In this document: positions 25,791 to 33,944 of the stretch, one piece after another
Layout of the letters: each line of letters opens with the position of its first letter
Position numbering within the stretch: position 1 is the stretch's first letter
Assembly (NCBI GenBank): GCA_027490975.1
Contig: JAIXXA010000141.1
Coordinates: forward strand, 1 to 56,919
Origin: Rhodospirillaceae bacterium
GTDB taxonomy: Bacteria; Pseudomonadota; Alphaproteobacteria; CACIAM-22H2
DNA length: 56,919 nt
Direction of reading: 5' to 3'
Notes under the pieces: generated by a model
Told to the model about the DNA's origin: nothing
Database searches by the model: none
The model's input: the letters and a program-made list of their open reading frames with translations, nothing else
Program-made: the position numbers and the translations under genes

Positions 25791-26738
25791 ATGTCCGGCG
25801 TCACGTTCCTTTGCACAGTCTACAACAAGGCCAAGTTCCTGCCCGACGTCGTGGCGGCGATCTGGCGCCAGGTGCCGGACCGGCCGCGCGAATTCCTGTT
25901 CGTGGACGACGGCAGCCGCGACGACTCGGTCGCGATCGTGCGCGAACTCACCAAAGACTGGCCCAATTGCCGCATCGTCGAGCAGCCCAACGGCGGCCCG
26001 TCCTCGTCAACGAATACCGGAATCAAGCTCGCCTCGCAGACCTATCTCAAGCTCGTGGGCTCGGACGACGTGCTTGCGCCGTACGCCACGCAGCGCCTCA
26101 TCGACGTGATGGAGGCGACGCAAACGGGCGGTGTGTTCGGGCGCATCGGCTTCTACAGCGATCCGGCCGAAATCCGCTTCGACGCGGCGGCGGCGGCGGC
26201 CACGGTCCCGCGCGTGCCCAAAGACGCGCTCGCCGAGGTCATCCGCTACGGCGTGTCGGGCACGTCGCCGACGTTGTTTCGGACGTCGATCGTGCAGGCC
26301 GCGGGCGGCTGCGATCCCGGGGTTTTCGTGGAGGATTTCGCGCTGGCCTTGCGTGTGGCGCGGCTTGCCGCGATCGCGCGCTTCGAGCACATCGTCACCT
26401 GGGGGCCGGCGGCCGACGACACGCGCATCATGGTCGGCCAAGGCCACCAGGCGCACCACGATTTTGCGCTCGCACTCGTGCATTTTCTGCGAAACCATCC
26501 CGAACTCGTCGAAACCTACGGCGAACTTGCCTGCCGGCGTGCGGCGGGCCGGGCCTGGAAATATGCGCGGCGTGCGGCCGGCCTCGGATGGACGAGCCGC
26601 TATCCGTGGCTCAATCTGCAAAGCTACGTGCGCCCGCCGCGCGATGCGGCAGCGTTCATCGAAAAAACGATGCCGGTCTATCATCTGGGCGCCGGGCCTG
26701 CGGCCAAACCGATCATCCGCGTGCCGAGGCGCGCATGA
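25791..26738 (+). CDS. Family 2 glycosyltransferase
   Basis: A 315-residue GT-A fold glycosyltransferase. The opening TFLCTVYNKAKFLPDV, the VDDGSRDDS nucleotide-sugar motif near residue 41, and LVGSDD (DxD-like) are all typical of GT2. The C-terminal 120 residues are a helical extension with no membrane segments. It is the first of three plus-strand genes linked by ATGA overlaps, the other two being a sulfatase-fold enzyme and a CDP-alcohol phosphatidyltransferase/FkbM fusion. This implies a role in building a surface glycan or glycolipid. Donor and acceptor are unknown. Confidence 0.88.
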   Translation: MSGVTFLCTVYNKAKFLPDVVAAIWRQVPDRPREFLFVDDGSRDDSVAIVRELTKDWPNCRIVEQPNGGPSSSTNTGIKLASQTYLKLVGSDDVLAPYATQRLIDVMEATQTGGVFGRIGFYSDPAEIRFDAAAAAATVPRVPKDALAEVIRYGVSGTSPTLFRTSIVQAAGGCDPGVFVEDFALALRVARLAAIARFEHIVTWGPAADDTRIMVGQGHQAHHDFALALVHFLRNHPELVETYGELACRRAAGRAWKYARRAAGLGWTSRYPWLNLQSYVRPPRDAAAFIEKTMPVYHLGAGPAAKPIIRVPRRA

Positions 26739-28342
26739 AACCGCGCAGCCGTCGGCCGCCCGGCATGTTCGCCACTCTCGTCGCGATCGTGTTTCTGAAT
26801 CTGCTGTTTGCATCGGGCGATTTCGTCGAGCAGCCCTTGCAGCTGCTGCCGTCTTCTGTCGCGATCGAACTCTTGGTCTTGGTGGCGCTGTTCCTCGTCG
26901 TCGGGCGGCCGCAAGGGCTGCTTCTGTGGGCGCTTGCGGCATTGAGCCTGGCGGCGTTCGCGTTGCGCGCAACCGCGATTGCGATCCCGTGGTTCTTCGG
27001 GCGCGACCTCAATGTTGCGGTGGATGCGCGCTTCGTGCCGTTTTTTGTGCAGCTCTTGGCCAATTCGATGCCGGCCTTCGAGTTTGCAGCTTTGGTCTTG
27101 CTGGCATTCGGCGTGGTGCTGGCGGCGGTGGCGGTCGTGCAGGCCGCCTTGCGCACCGTCTCGCGTGCGGTCGAGCTGCAAGGTTGGCCCGGCTTGGCGC
27201 TCGGGCTTGCGGTCCTCGTCGCAGGCTGGGCGGTCATGCCCAAAGCGCCGTCGACGCCCGACGAACGGCCGGTCGTGTCGCGCGACGCGTCGCTGGCGGT
27301 CGTGCAGGCCTTCGATGCCGTGCTGCGCGCCGAAGGTTTGCGTGGTGCCCACCGCGCGCGCATCGATGCAGCCCAAGCAGCCCTGCCCGAAAAGAGCGAT
27401 TTTGCAGCACTTGAACAGCGAAACGTGGTGCTGATCTTCGTCGAATCCTACGGCGTCGTCACGGCGCGCGATCCTGCCTTCGCCGCGACGATGGATCCGC
27501 TGCGGGCACGCCTGCAAGGCGTGCTCGAAGCGGCGGGTTTTGCAAGTGCCACAAGCCTGCTGCGCGCGCCCATCACCGGCGGCGGCTCGTGGATGGCGCA
27601 CGGTACGCTGCTCGCCGGCGTCAAGATTGCGGCCCAAGACGCCTACGAGGTGATGCTGGTTTCGCGGTTGCGCACGCTTGGCCATCGCTTGGGCGAGGCG
27701 GGCTATCGTACGCTCGCCTTGATGCCGCGCATGGACCAGCCTTGGCCCGAGGGGCGTTTGCTCGGCTTCGCGCAGATCCGCAACCAGCTCGATCTCGGCT
27801 ACAGCGGCCCGCGCTTTGCGTGGGAGTCGCTGCCCGACCAATGGGTGCTCGACTGGTTCGCGCGCAACGCGCTTCAGCCGGCGCCGATCTTCGCCAAAAT
27901 CGTTCTTGCGTCGAGCCACACGCCGTTCGAGCGCGTGCCCGCTTTCATGGACGACTGGTCCGCCTTTGCGCAGGCGGACCCCTACAAGGATCTGCCGGTG
28001 CGCGAGTTTCCGGTGCGCATGGGCCAGGTGTTCGACCAAGACGCTGGCTATCTTGCGGCCGTCGCTTATTCGCTCGAAGCGGCCGTGCGTTTTGCCGCCG
28101 AACGCACAAACGACGAAACCCTGTTCATCCTGTTGGGCGACCATCAGCCGCCGTTGACGACCGCACGCCGCACCGGCGATTTCGCGGTGCCGATCCACGT
28201 TTTCTCGCGCGCGCGCGAATTGATCGAACCGTTCGCGGCGCGCGGCTACGTGCCGGGTCTCGCAGTGCCCCCAGGTACTGCCGCCGACGGCATGGAGGAT
28301 TTTCTGCTCGGCTTCCTCGCCGATTTCGGAACCGGGCAATGA
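26735..28342 (+). CDS. Membrane-anchored sulfatase / phosphotransferase-fold protein
   Basis: A 535-residue protein with about five N-terminal membrane segments (roughly 11-27, 40-57, 60-84, 113-137, 152-168) and a periplasmic alkaline-phosphatase-superfamily domain from about 225. Visible motifs are FVESYG (235-240, metal-binding Glu), GGGSWMAHG (282-290, nucleophile region) and GDHQPP near 465 (metal-binding Asp-His). The architecture is that of phosphoglycerol or phosphoethanolamine transferases that decorate glycans, though hydrolysis cannot be excluded. It overlaps both neighbours by four bases. Confidence 0.85.
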   Translation: MKPRSRRPPGMFATLVAIVFLNLLFASGDFVEQPLQLLPSSVAIELLVLVALFLVVGRPQGLLLWALAALSLAAFALRATAIAIPWFFGRDLNVAVDARFVPFFVQLLANSMPAFEFAALVLLAFGVVLAAVAVVQAALRTVSRAVELQGWPGLALGLAVLVAGWAVMPKAPSTPDERPVVSRDASLAVVQAFDAVLRAEGLRGAHRARIDAAQAALPEKSDFAALEQRNVVLIFVESYGVVTARDPAFAATMDPLRARLQGVLEAAGFASATSLLRAPITGGGSWMAHGTLLAGVKIAAQDAYEVMLVSRLRTLGHRLGEAGYRTLALMPRMDQPWPEGRLLGFAQIRNQLDLGYSGPRFAWESLPDQWVLDWFARNALQPAPIFAKIVLASSHTPFERVPAFMDDWSAFAQADPYKDLPVREFPVRMGQVFDQDAGYLAAVAYSLEAAVRFAAERTNDETLFILLGDHQPPLTTARRTGDFAVPIHVFSRARELIEPFAARGYVPGLAVPPGTAADGMEDFLLGFLADFGTGQ

Positions 28343-29796
28343 CGCGCACCGCATCGTTGCGGCGTCTTGCTTGGGTTACGGCAGCGATCCTCCTCGCGAC
28401 CTTGCCCGCGCTGGGGCTTGTCGGCGTTGCTTTGAGCCTTGCGGCGTTGGGCGTGCTGTGGGCGGGCGTGCGGCTCGGCCTCGCCGACCATGCGCATCCG
28501 ACGTTCGGCATTGCCAATTGCATCACCTGGGCGCGCGGCGCGTTTGTGTGTTTCCTTGTAGGGCTCCTCGGCGTGCCGCATCTCGACGAAGGCGCACGCT
28601 GGATCTTGGCGGCGGCCGGTGCGGCCGTCCTCGCACTCGACGGCGTGGACGGCTGGATCGCGCGCCGCCGCGCCGAGACGTCCGCGTTCGGCGCGCGCTT
28701 CGACATGGAAACCGACAGCGCCTTCATGCTGGCGCTGTGCCTGCTGGCTGCGCGTTTCGGCGATGCGGGCGTGTGGATCGTCCTGCTCGGCTTGCCGCGT
28801 TACGTCTTCGTCGCGGCCGCGTGGCGCTATCCTTTTCTGGCCGAGTCTTTGCCGCACAGCGAGCGCCGCCGCATCGTATGCGTGCTGCAGGGCATTGCCG
28901 CCCTCGCCGCGTTGAGCCCGCTGGCCCTTGGCCCGCTTGTGGGGGCGCTGGGGCTCTCGGTTCTGCTGTGGTCCTTCGCGGTCGACGTAAGGTTTCTGTG
29001 GCTCAACGCGACGAGCCGCGCACCCGTCGCGTTTGCCGCCCGCCTGTTGGGATTGCTGCGCTCGCTTGCGATCTACCATGCGATCCCGGGGCGCGCAGGC
29101 CAACTCGACCGGTTCTATGCGCGTTTCGTGCGGCCCGGTTCGCTTGCGATCGACGTGGGTGCGCATGCCGGCAATCGCGTGGCTTCCTGGCGGCGTTTGG
29201 GTGCGCGCGTCGTCGCGGTCGAGCCGCAGCCAGTCTTCGCCGATCTGCTGCGCCGATTTTTTCTCGACGACCCGGCCGTGCGCATCGAAGAAAAGCTGCT
29301 CGACGCCAAACCGGGCATTGTTGCGCTGCACTTGAGCGACCGCTATCCCACGCTCGCCACGGCAAGCGGCGATTTCATGCGCGCGGCAGCCGCCGCCAAA
29401 TCCTTCCAGGGTGTCGCGTGGGAGCACGTGCTGCCCGCCGCAGCCACCACGCTCGACGCGTTGATCGAACGCGAAGGGATGCCCGACTTCGTCAAGATCG
29501 ACGTCGAAGGCGCCGAGCCGCGCGTCCTCGCTGGGCTTAGCCATGCGGTGGCGGCGCTCTCGTTCGAATACGTGCCGGCGGCCAAGGATGCGGCCATCGC
29601 CTGCATCGATCGGCTCGAAGAATTGGGGACCTATCGCTTCAACCGTTCGACCGGCGAAAGCCAGCGCCTGGTGTTGCCGGAATTCGTCTCGGCGGCCGAC
29701 ATGCGTGGCTGGCTCGCATGTCTCAGTCCGGACGACAAATCGGGCGACGTCTACGCCGAACGGCAAACAGATCGCGGTGCCCGACCGTCAGCGTGA
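28339..29796 (+). CDS. Fusion: CDP-alcohol phosphatidyltransferase + FkbM methyltransferase
   Basis: A 485-residue two-domain protein. Residues 1-235 are a CDP-alcohol phosphatidyltransferase with several membrane helices and the complete signature DGx2ARx8Gx3Dx3D (Asp104 to Asp126), so the metal-binding Asp residues are intact. Residues 240-485 are an FkbM-type SAM methyltransferase with IDVGAHAGN (271-279) and VKIDVEGAE (385-393). One would couple an alcohol to a CDP-activated lipid or polyol, the other O-methylate a sugar or polyol. The junction (about 225-255) is continuous, without a frameshift. The tail overlaps the opposite-strand methyltransferase by 74 bases. Confidence 0.88.
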   Translation: MTRTASLRRLAWVTAAILLATLPALGLVGVALSLAALGVLWAGVRLGLADHAHPTFGIANCITWARGAFVCFLVGLLGVPHLDEGARWILAAAGAAVLALDGVDGWIARRRAETSAFGARFDMETDSAFMLALCLLAARFGDAGVWIVLLGLPRYVFVAAAWRYPFLAESLPHSERRRIVCVLQGIAALAALSPLALGPLVGALGLSVLLWSFAVDVRFLWLNATSRAPVAFAARLLGLLRSLAIYHAIPGRAGQLDRFYARFVRPGSLAIDVGAHAGNRVASWRRLGARVVAVEPQPVFADLLRRFFLDDPAVRIEEKLLDAKPGIVALHLSDRYPTLATASGDFMRAAAAAKSFQGVAWEHVLPAAATTLDALIEREGMPDFVKIDVEGAEPRVLAGLSHAVAALSFEYVPAAKDAAIACIDRLEELGTYRFNRSTGESQRLVLPEFVSAADMRGWLACLSPDDKSGDVYAERQTDRGARPSA

Positions 29797-30490
29797 GTTT
29801 GCCTGCTGCCAATTGTTGCTTTCGCACGCGGCGCCAATCCGCCAGATCGAGCGACGGATCGGCTTCGCACGCGGCTGTCGCAATGCCGTCAAGGGTCGCT
29901 TCGAGCAGTTCGCCGCTCGGCAAATGCCAGTCGCTGGCCGCAAGTTCGACGCGATAGCCTGCGCGCGCGCAAAGCCGTGCGAGCACAAAAGGCGCCGCAC
30001 CGCCGAGTGCTGCGCCAAGACCTTTGAAGCGGCGCTGGTGGCGTGCGAACGCTGCGAACAGGGCCGCATCGTCGCGATGCGGCGGCGCGATTTCGTGGCG
30101 CCCATCGACGGCGAGGCCCATCAGCAGCGGCTTGCCGCGTGCGGCGCGCAGCAATTTGCGCAGCCACGCAACGCCGACGAGATCGACCAAAGCGCTCGAG
30201 ACGTAGGCGTCGGCGTGCGGCAATTCTGCGCCAAGGCTGCGGCGGATTTTCTGCGCGCGTATGGGCGCTCGCGCGAGCAGTGCTGCATCGCGCTCGACGA
30301 GCCGCCAACGTGCGCGCGGCGACAGCCACGGCGAAAGCCAGCGCATCATGGCACCCGTTCCCGATCCAAGATCGGCGACGCTTGCGCGGGGCGGAAGCGC
30401 TTTTGCGAACGCGCGCGCAAGTTTGCGGCTGCGCGCTGCAGAGTCGGCAGCGGCGCGCAAGGAAAGCCAATCGGCGGAGAAATCGTTCAC
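29723..30490 (-). CDS. Class I SAM-dependent methyltransferase
   Basis: A 255-residue methyltransferase with the SAM loop ASVADLGSGTGAMMRWL near residue 45 and the acidic strand RWRLVERD. The rest follows the class I fold. It starts with GTG in a GTGA overlap with the glycosyltransferase gene and is the last gene of the minus-strand block RibD-like / dehydrogenase / PTPS-like / GT4 / methyltransferase. The C-terminus is basic (AVRRRRRPICR) and is read from DNA that also encodes the end of the FkbM protein on the other strand. Confidence 0.82.
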   Translation of the reverse strand: MNDFSADWLSLRAAADSAARSRKLARAFAKALPPRASVADLGSGTGAMMRWLSPWLSPRARWRLVERDAALLARAPIRAQKIRRSLGAELPHADAYVSSALVDLVGVAWLRKLLRAARGKPLLMGLAVDGRHEIAPPHRDDAALFAAFARHQRRFKGLGAALGGAAPFVLARLCARAGYRVELAASDWHLPSGELLEATLDGIATAACEADPSLDLADWRRVRKQQLAAGKLTLTVGHRDLFAVRRRRRPICRPD

Positions 30491-31500
30491 GGCAGGCAGG
30501 CCCACAAACGGGCCGCCTGCTGCGGCCAATCGGGAAACCGCAATGCGGCGGTGCCCCGCGCATAGCGTCGGCGCTGCGGCCCCAGCATGCGGCGCAAGGC
30601 TTGCGCCAACAGATCGATGTTTCCCGGCGGCACGAGGATGCCGGCACGCGCCGGCACCACGCTCGGCACCGCACCTGCCGCAAGGCCGACGACGGGCAGG
30701 CGATGCGCCAAGGCTTCGGCGAAGGCCATGCCGTAGCCTTCGTGGCGCGAGGCAAGCGCGAAGAGATGTGCCGATGCGTAGTGGCGACCGAGGGCTTGCG
30801 CACTGCACGTGCCCGCAAGCCGCACGCGCCGGCCCAAACGCAGCCGCGCGATTTCGGCGCGCACGCGGGCGGCACAAGCCGGATCGCGGTCGGTGGCCCC
30901 GACGAAATCCGCGCGCCAGGCGAATTGGCGTAGCCGCGCCAACGCGCGCAGCAAAGCCACATGGTCTTTGCGCGGCGTGAGCGTGGCCACGCACAGCACG
31001 CGCGGCTTGCCGCGCCGCGCAAGCGGCGTGCGCACGGCGTGCGTGCCAGGCTCGACGACAGCGATCTTAGCCCCGTCGATGCCCATCGCGATCAGATCGC
31101 GGCGCGTGGCCGCACTCGTGGCGACGATCGCGGCGATCTTCGCAAGCCGTGCGGTTTCGGCCGCCAGCCACGCGCGTGCGACGGTCGGTTCCAATCCCGT
31201 TTCGAGCCCGAGTGGATGGTGGACGAGCGCTGCCGTGCGTTTGGGCAAGGCGAGTCCGTCGAAGGCGGGCAGGGCGAGGCCGTCGATCAGCAGCGTTTCG
31301 CTGTCGCTTGCGCGCGCGATGCAGGCCTTTGCGGCCGTGTGCGCAGCGTCGTCGCAGACGGGATAGGTGCCGGCGAGTTCCTCGACCGCAATGCGATGGC
31401 CTTGCGCTTGCCATGCCGCAACCATGGCGGCGGCATAGCGATAGCCGCCGGTCGCCTGATCGAGCGGCCCGGGGACGGCCAGTCGCAGGCTTGCGCTCAA
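30487..31500 (-). CDS. Family 4 glycosyltransferase
   Basis: A 337-residue GT-B glycosyltransferase. The C-terminal domain shows CVATLTPRKDH (donor-domain start), the loop ASRHEGYGMAFAEALAHRLPVVG with the E-x7-E pair, and PPGNIDLLAQAL. The N-terminal domain opens with a GT4-like PGPLDQATGGYRYAAAM. The best start is TTG at 31500, overlapping the PTPS-like stop (TTGA); no ATG or GTG fits. It is translationally coupled to its neighbours, so it probably glycosylates the product of the reductase/PTPS-like enzymes. Confidence 0.85.
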   Translation of the reverse strand: MSASLRLAVPGPLDQATGGYRYAAAMVAAWQAQGHRIAVEELAGTYPVCDDAAHTAAKACIARASDSETLLIDGLALPAFDGLALPKRTAALVHHPLGLETGLEPTVARAWLAAETARLAKIAAIVATSAATRRDLIAMGIDGAKIAVVEPGTHAVRTPLARRGKPRVLCVATLTPRKDHVALLRALARLRQFAWRADFVGATDRDPACAARVRAEIARLRLGRRVRLAGTCSAQALGRHYASAHLFALASRHEGYGMAFAEALAHRLPVVGLAAGAVPSVVPARAGILVPPGNIDLLAQALRRMLGPQRRRYARGTAALRFPDWPQQAARLWACLP

Positions 31501-31901
31501 GACAGGTTGGCCTCGTAAGCCGCCCAGGCGACGGGCGATTCGCGCAACGTGATCTTCATGCTCGGAAACGAACCGGCGGTCTGGGGTCCGAGCGCGTCGG
31601 TCGCGATCTTGCCCTTCAGCAGTTCGAAGACGAGGCCCGCCAGGAACTCGGTCGTCGTGTTGGTGTCTTTGAGCGGCTCGACATCGTCGAGATTGCGGTA
31701 GTCGAGATCGTCGAGGGCGGCCCGCAGCAACTGGCGCATGAGGCCGATATCGGCAATGAGGCCGTAGCGGTCGAGGGTGGCGCGCCGCAATTCCCACTCG
31801 ACCACGAAGGTCGCGCCATGCACGCGCTGGGCAGGCCCGAAGATCTCGCCCTTGAACGAATGCGCGATCATGATGTGGTCTTGGACGGTGAGGCTATACA
31901 T
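31497..31901 (-). CDS. Divergent 6-pyruvoyl-tetrahydropterin synthase/QueD-like protein
   Basis: A 134-residue protein with the PTPS/QueD fold pattern: DHIMIAHSFKGE (His14 as first zinc ligand), then VHGATF at 27-32, NTTTEFLA near 81, and ITLRESPVAW with Glu121. Key residues of the classical enzymes are changed. The HGH zinc pair is HGA, so one His is missing. The catalytic Cys just before it is Ala24. The DH pair of the catalytic relay is DY. The whole sequence is otherwise well ordered, so this looks like a subfamily with another reaction, not a decayed gene. The start at 31901 has GGAG six bases upstream. Confidence 0.8.
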   Translation of the reverse strand: MYSLTVQDHIMIAHSFKGEIFGPAQRVHGATFVVEWELRRATLDRYGLIADIGLMRQLLRAALDDLDYRNLDDVEPLKDTNTTTEFLAGLVFELLKGKIATDALGPQTAGSFPSMKITLRESPVAWAAYEANLS

Positions 31902-32856
31902 TGGTGTCTCCATAAGCGACGAGCGGCAAGGGCGAGGCATTGGGTGCGGAAAGCAGCCGCGCATAATTTGCGGGGAGATCGGCAAAGCGCGTGGCTGTGC
32001 CTAGATCAAGTTGGAACGCAGGTTCGGCCAGCAGACGCAAGGCGAGCGCCAGACGCTCGCCGTGGCGATAATGCGCGCGCCGCGCCGTCGCGATGCTGCC
32101 GACTTGGCTTGCCGCAAGCGTCAGGCGCTGCGAATGGAACGCCCCGCCGAGCGGGATGCGCGGTGCGGCTTCGCCGTACCACGACATTTCGACGATCGTC
32201 GCTTCGAAGCCCGCGAGGGCGATCGCCTGCGCAAGGCCCGCTTCGCTGCCCGAACAATGGAACACCAAATGGCAGCCGCCGGGGCAATCGTCGCGCAGCC
32301 CGCCGCGCGCGCGCGCGGCCGGCGACGGATCGAGTCCGAATAGCTCGATGCCTGGCGTGGGTGCGAGCAGCTTTGCCAGGCAAAGCCCGACGGCGCCAAG
32401 CCCCACGATCGCGATACGGTCGCCGATGCGTGCGGGATAGTCCCACAGCGCGTTGAGGGCCGTTTCGAGATGGGCGGCAAGCGGGGCCGCCTGTAGCGGC
32501 AAGTCGTCCGGCAGTTTCAGCGCTGCGTCTTCGGGCACGTCGAAAAAATCTTGATGCGGATACAGTACAAAGACGTTTTCGCCGATGCGCGAAGCGTCGC
32601 CCGCTTCGATCGTGCCGACCATGCAGTAGCCGTATTTGACCGCCCCCGGCAGATCGCCGTCCTGGAAGGGCGCGCGCATGCGCGCATATTCGGAAGGCGG
32701 CACGCGGCCCTCGAACACGAGCCGTTCGGTGCCGCGGCTGATGCCGCTGAACTTCGCGCGCACGCGCACATGGCCGGGGGCGAGGGCAGGCAGCGTCGTG
32801 CGGCGCAGCGCGCAGCTTTCCGGGGCTGTCACCCACAAAGCGGCGGCTTCAGCCAT
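31894..32856 (-). CDS. Medium-chain dehydrogenase/reductase, zinc-ligand-poor
   Basis: A 320-residue MDR-family oxidoreductase. The N-terminal catalytic domain begins with a GroES-like fold, where SGISRGTE stands in place of the usual zinc-ligand GICGSD. The structural zinc Cys cluster is also missing. The Rossmann part has VGLGAVGLCLAKL (about 145-157) for NAD(P). It ends in a stretch that overlaps the PTPS-like start by eight bases, and its own start overlaps the RibD-like gene by eight. Annotation as zinc-binding alcohol dehydrogenase is therefore by homology only. Confidence 0.8.
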   Translation of the reverse strand: MAEAAALWVTAPESCALRRTTLPALAPGHVRVRAKFSGISRGTERLVFEGRVPPSEYARMRAPFQDGDLPGAVKYGYCMVGTIEAGDASRIGENVFVLYPHQDFFDVPEDAALKLPDDLPLQAAPLAAHLETALNALWDYPARIGDRIAIVGLGAVGLCLAKLLAPTPGIELFGLDPSPAARARGGLRDDCPGGCHLVFHCSGSEAGLAQAIALAGFEATIVEMSWYGEAAPRIPLGGAFHSQRLTLAASQVGSIATARRAHYRHGERLALALRLLAEPAFQLDLGTATRFADLPANYARLLSAPNASPLPLVAYGDTNV

Positions 32857-33703
32857 CGCGCAACTGGCACTCGAACAGCGTGTCCTCGCCGAGCGCAAAG
32901 CGCCGTGTGGGCGGGCGCAGCGCTTCGTCGAGCCGTTCGATCGGCGGCAATTGGATCGACGGCCGACCCGAGCCGATCACGAGCGGTGCGATGGCAAGCT
33001 GCAGCCGATCGACGCGGCCCGCGGCCATGAATTGCGAAACGGTCTTGCCCCCGCCTTCGACCAACGCAAGGCGCACGCCGCGCGCATACAACGCCGCCAG
33101 CAGCGCATCGAGATCGATGCCCTCGGCGACGCGCGGCAGGTCGAGCGTTTCGGCCTTGCCGCACGGCAAACCCGCGCCGCAGCGCGCAAGCAGGGTGGGC
33201 GGAGCGGCGGTTGCAAAGATGCGTCGTGCGGCCGGGGCACGCCCGTCCGGATCGACGACGACGCGCAATCGCGTTTGGCCCGCACAGCGGCGCACGGTGA
33301 GCTGCGGATCGTCGAGGGCGACCGTGCCCGCACCTACGATCACGGCATCGGCGAGTGCGCGCATGCGGTGCAGATGCAAGAGGGCCGCATCGCAGTTCAC
33401 ATAGTGCGAATGGCCCGACAAGGTCGCGATGCGCCCGTCGAGGCTCTGGCCCAGCAGGGCCACGACCTGGGTGCGCGCGGTGCGCGCGCGCGCGGCCAGG
33501 AGCGGAACATAGATGTCGAAAACACTTTGTGCGGCCGGCGTGAAGGGGCCGGCACATTGCCAGCCGCCGTCCTCGGCCATCGCGAGAGGGCCTGCCCGGC
33601 CGACCGTGCCGTCGGCGCCGGCGTTCAGCGCCAGCACAAGCTGCCAAGCGGCATCGGCATCGAGCGGGCGCGGGGCAGGGCGAATGGCGGGCGTTGCGAC
33701 CAT
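32849..33703 (-). CDS. RibD C-terminal-type (dihydrofolate-reductase fold) reductase
   Basis: A 284-residue protein. Residues 95-280 form the RibD reductase domain: LLGQSLDGRIA, VIVGAGTVALDDP, RVVVDPDGR, LALVEGGGKTVSQF and a terminal APLVIGSG. The first 90 residues are an extra N-terminal part without the RibD deaminase zinc site. Such reductases reduce the ribosyl group of pyrimidine intermediates with NADPH in riboflavin and related pathways. The substrate here is unknown. The gene heads a block of five coupled genes, 14 bases after the DUF2842 gene. Confidence 0.85.
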   Translation of the reverse strand: MVATPAIRPAPRPLDADAAWQLVLALNAGADGTVGRAGPLAMAEDGGWQCAGPFTPAAQSVFDIYVPLLAARARTARTQVVALLGQSLDGRIATLSGHSHYVNCDAALLHLHRMRALADAVIVGAGTVALDDPQLTVRRCAGQTRLRVVVDPDGRAPAARRIFATAAPPTLLARCGAGLPCGKAETLDLPRVAEGIDLDALLAALYARGVRLALVEGGGKTVSQFMAAGRVDRLQLAIAPLVIGSGRPSIQLPPIERLDEALRPPTRRFALGEDTLFECQLRDG

Positions 33704-33717
33704 GGACACCAAGTCTA

Positions 33718-33915
33718 TCACGAAGGGCTGCGGGCCCCCCATTGCAAGATGCGGCCGGCAACCGGGACCCAGGCAATTCCGGCGACCAGATAGAACGCCA
33801 GATCGATCGCCCAATGGTCCGGCAGCCAGTCGCCGAGCGTGGCCGCAAGCCAGATATAGACCGCAAGAAAGACCAGGATCGCGACGAACGCGAAGGTGGA
33901 GCGAAAACGGGGCAT
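33718..33915 (-). CDS. DUF2842 small membrane protein
   Basis: A 65-residue protein with two predicted membrane helices (about 8-26 and 38-56) separated by a short loop (GDWLPDHWAID). The size and pattern match DUF2842, a family almost confined to alphaproteobacteria and without known function. It is the first gene of the minus-strand run that continues into the RibD-like reductase, and it is divergent from the methyltransferase gene at 33945. Confidence 0.8.
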   Translation of the reverse strand: MPRFRSTFAFVAILVFLAVYIWLAATLGDWLPDHWAIDLAFYLVAGIAWVPVAGRILQWGARSPS

Positions 33916-33944
33916 AAGGCATATAGATGCGACGGAATCCCGGA

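Noticed and set aside
31497..31901. Queuosine gene queD or tetrahydropterin synthase
   Set aside because: Catalytic Cys, one zinc His and the DH pair are all replaced, and no other queuosine gene is nearby.
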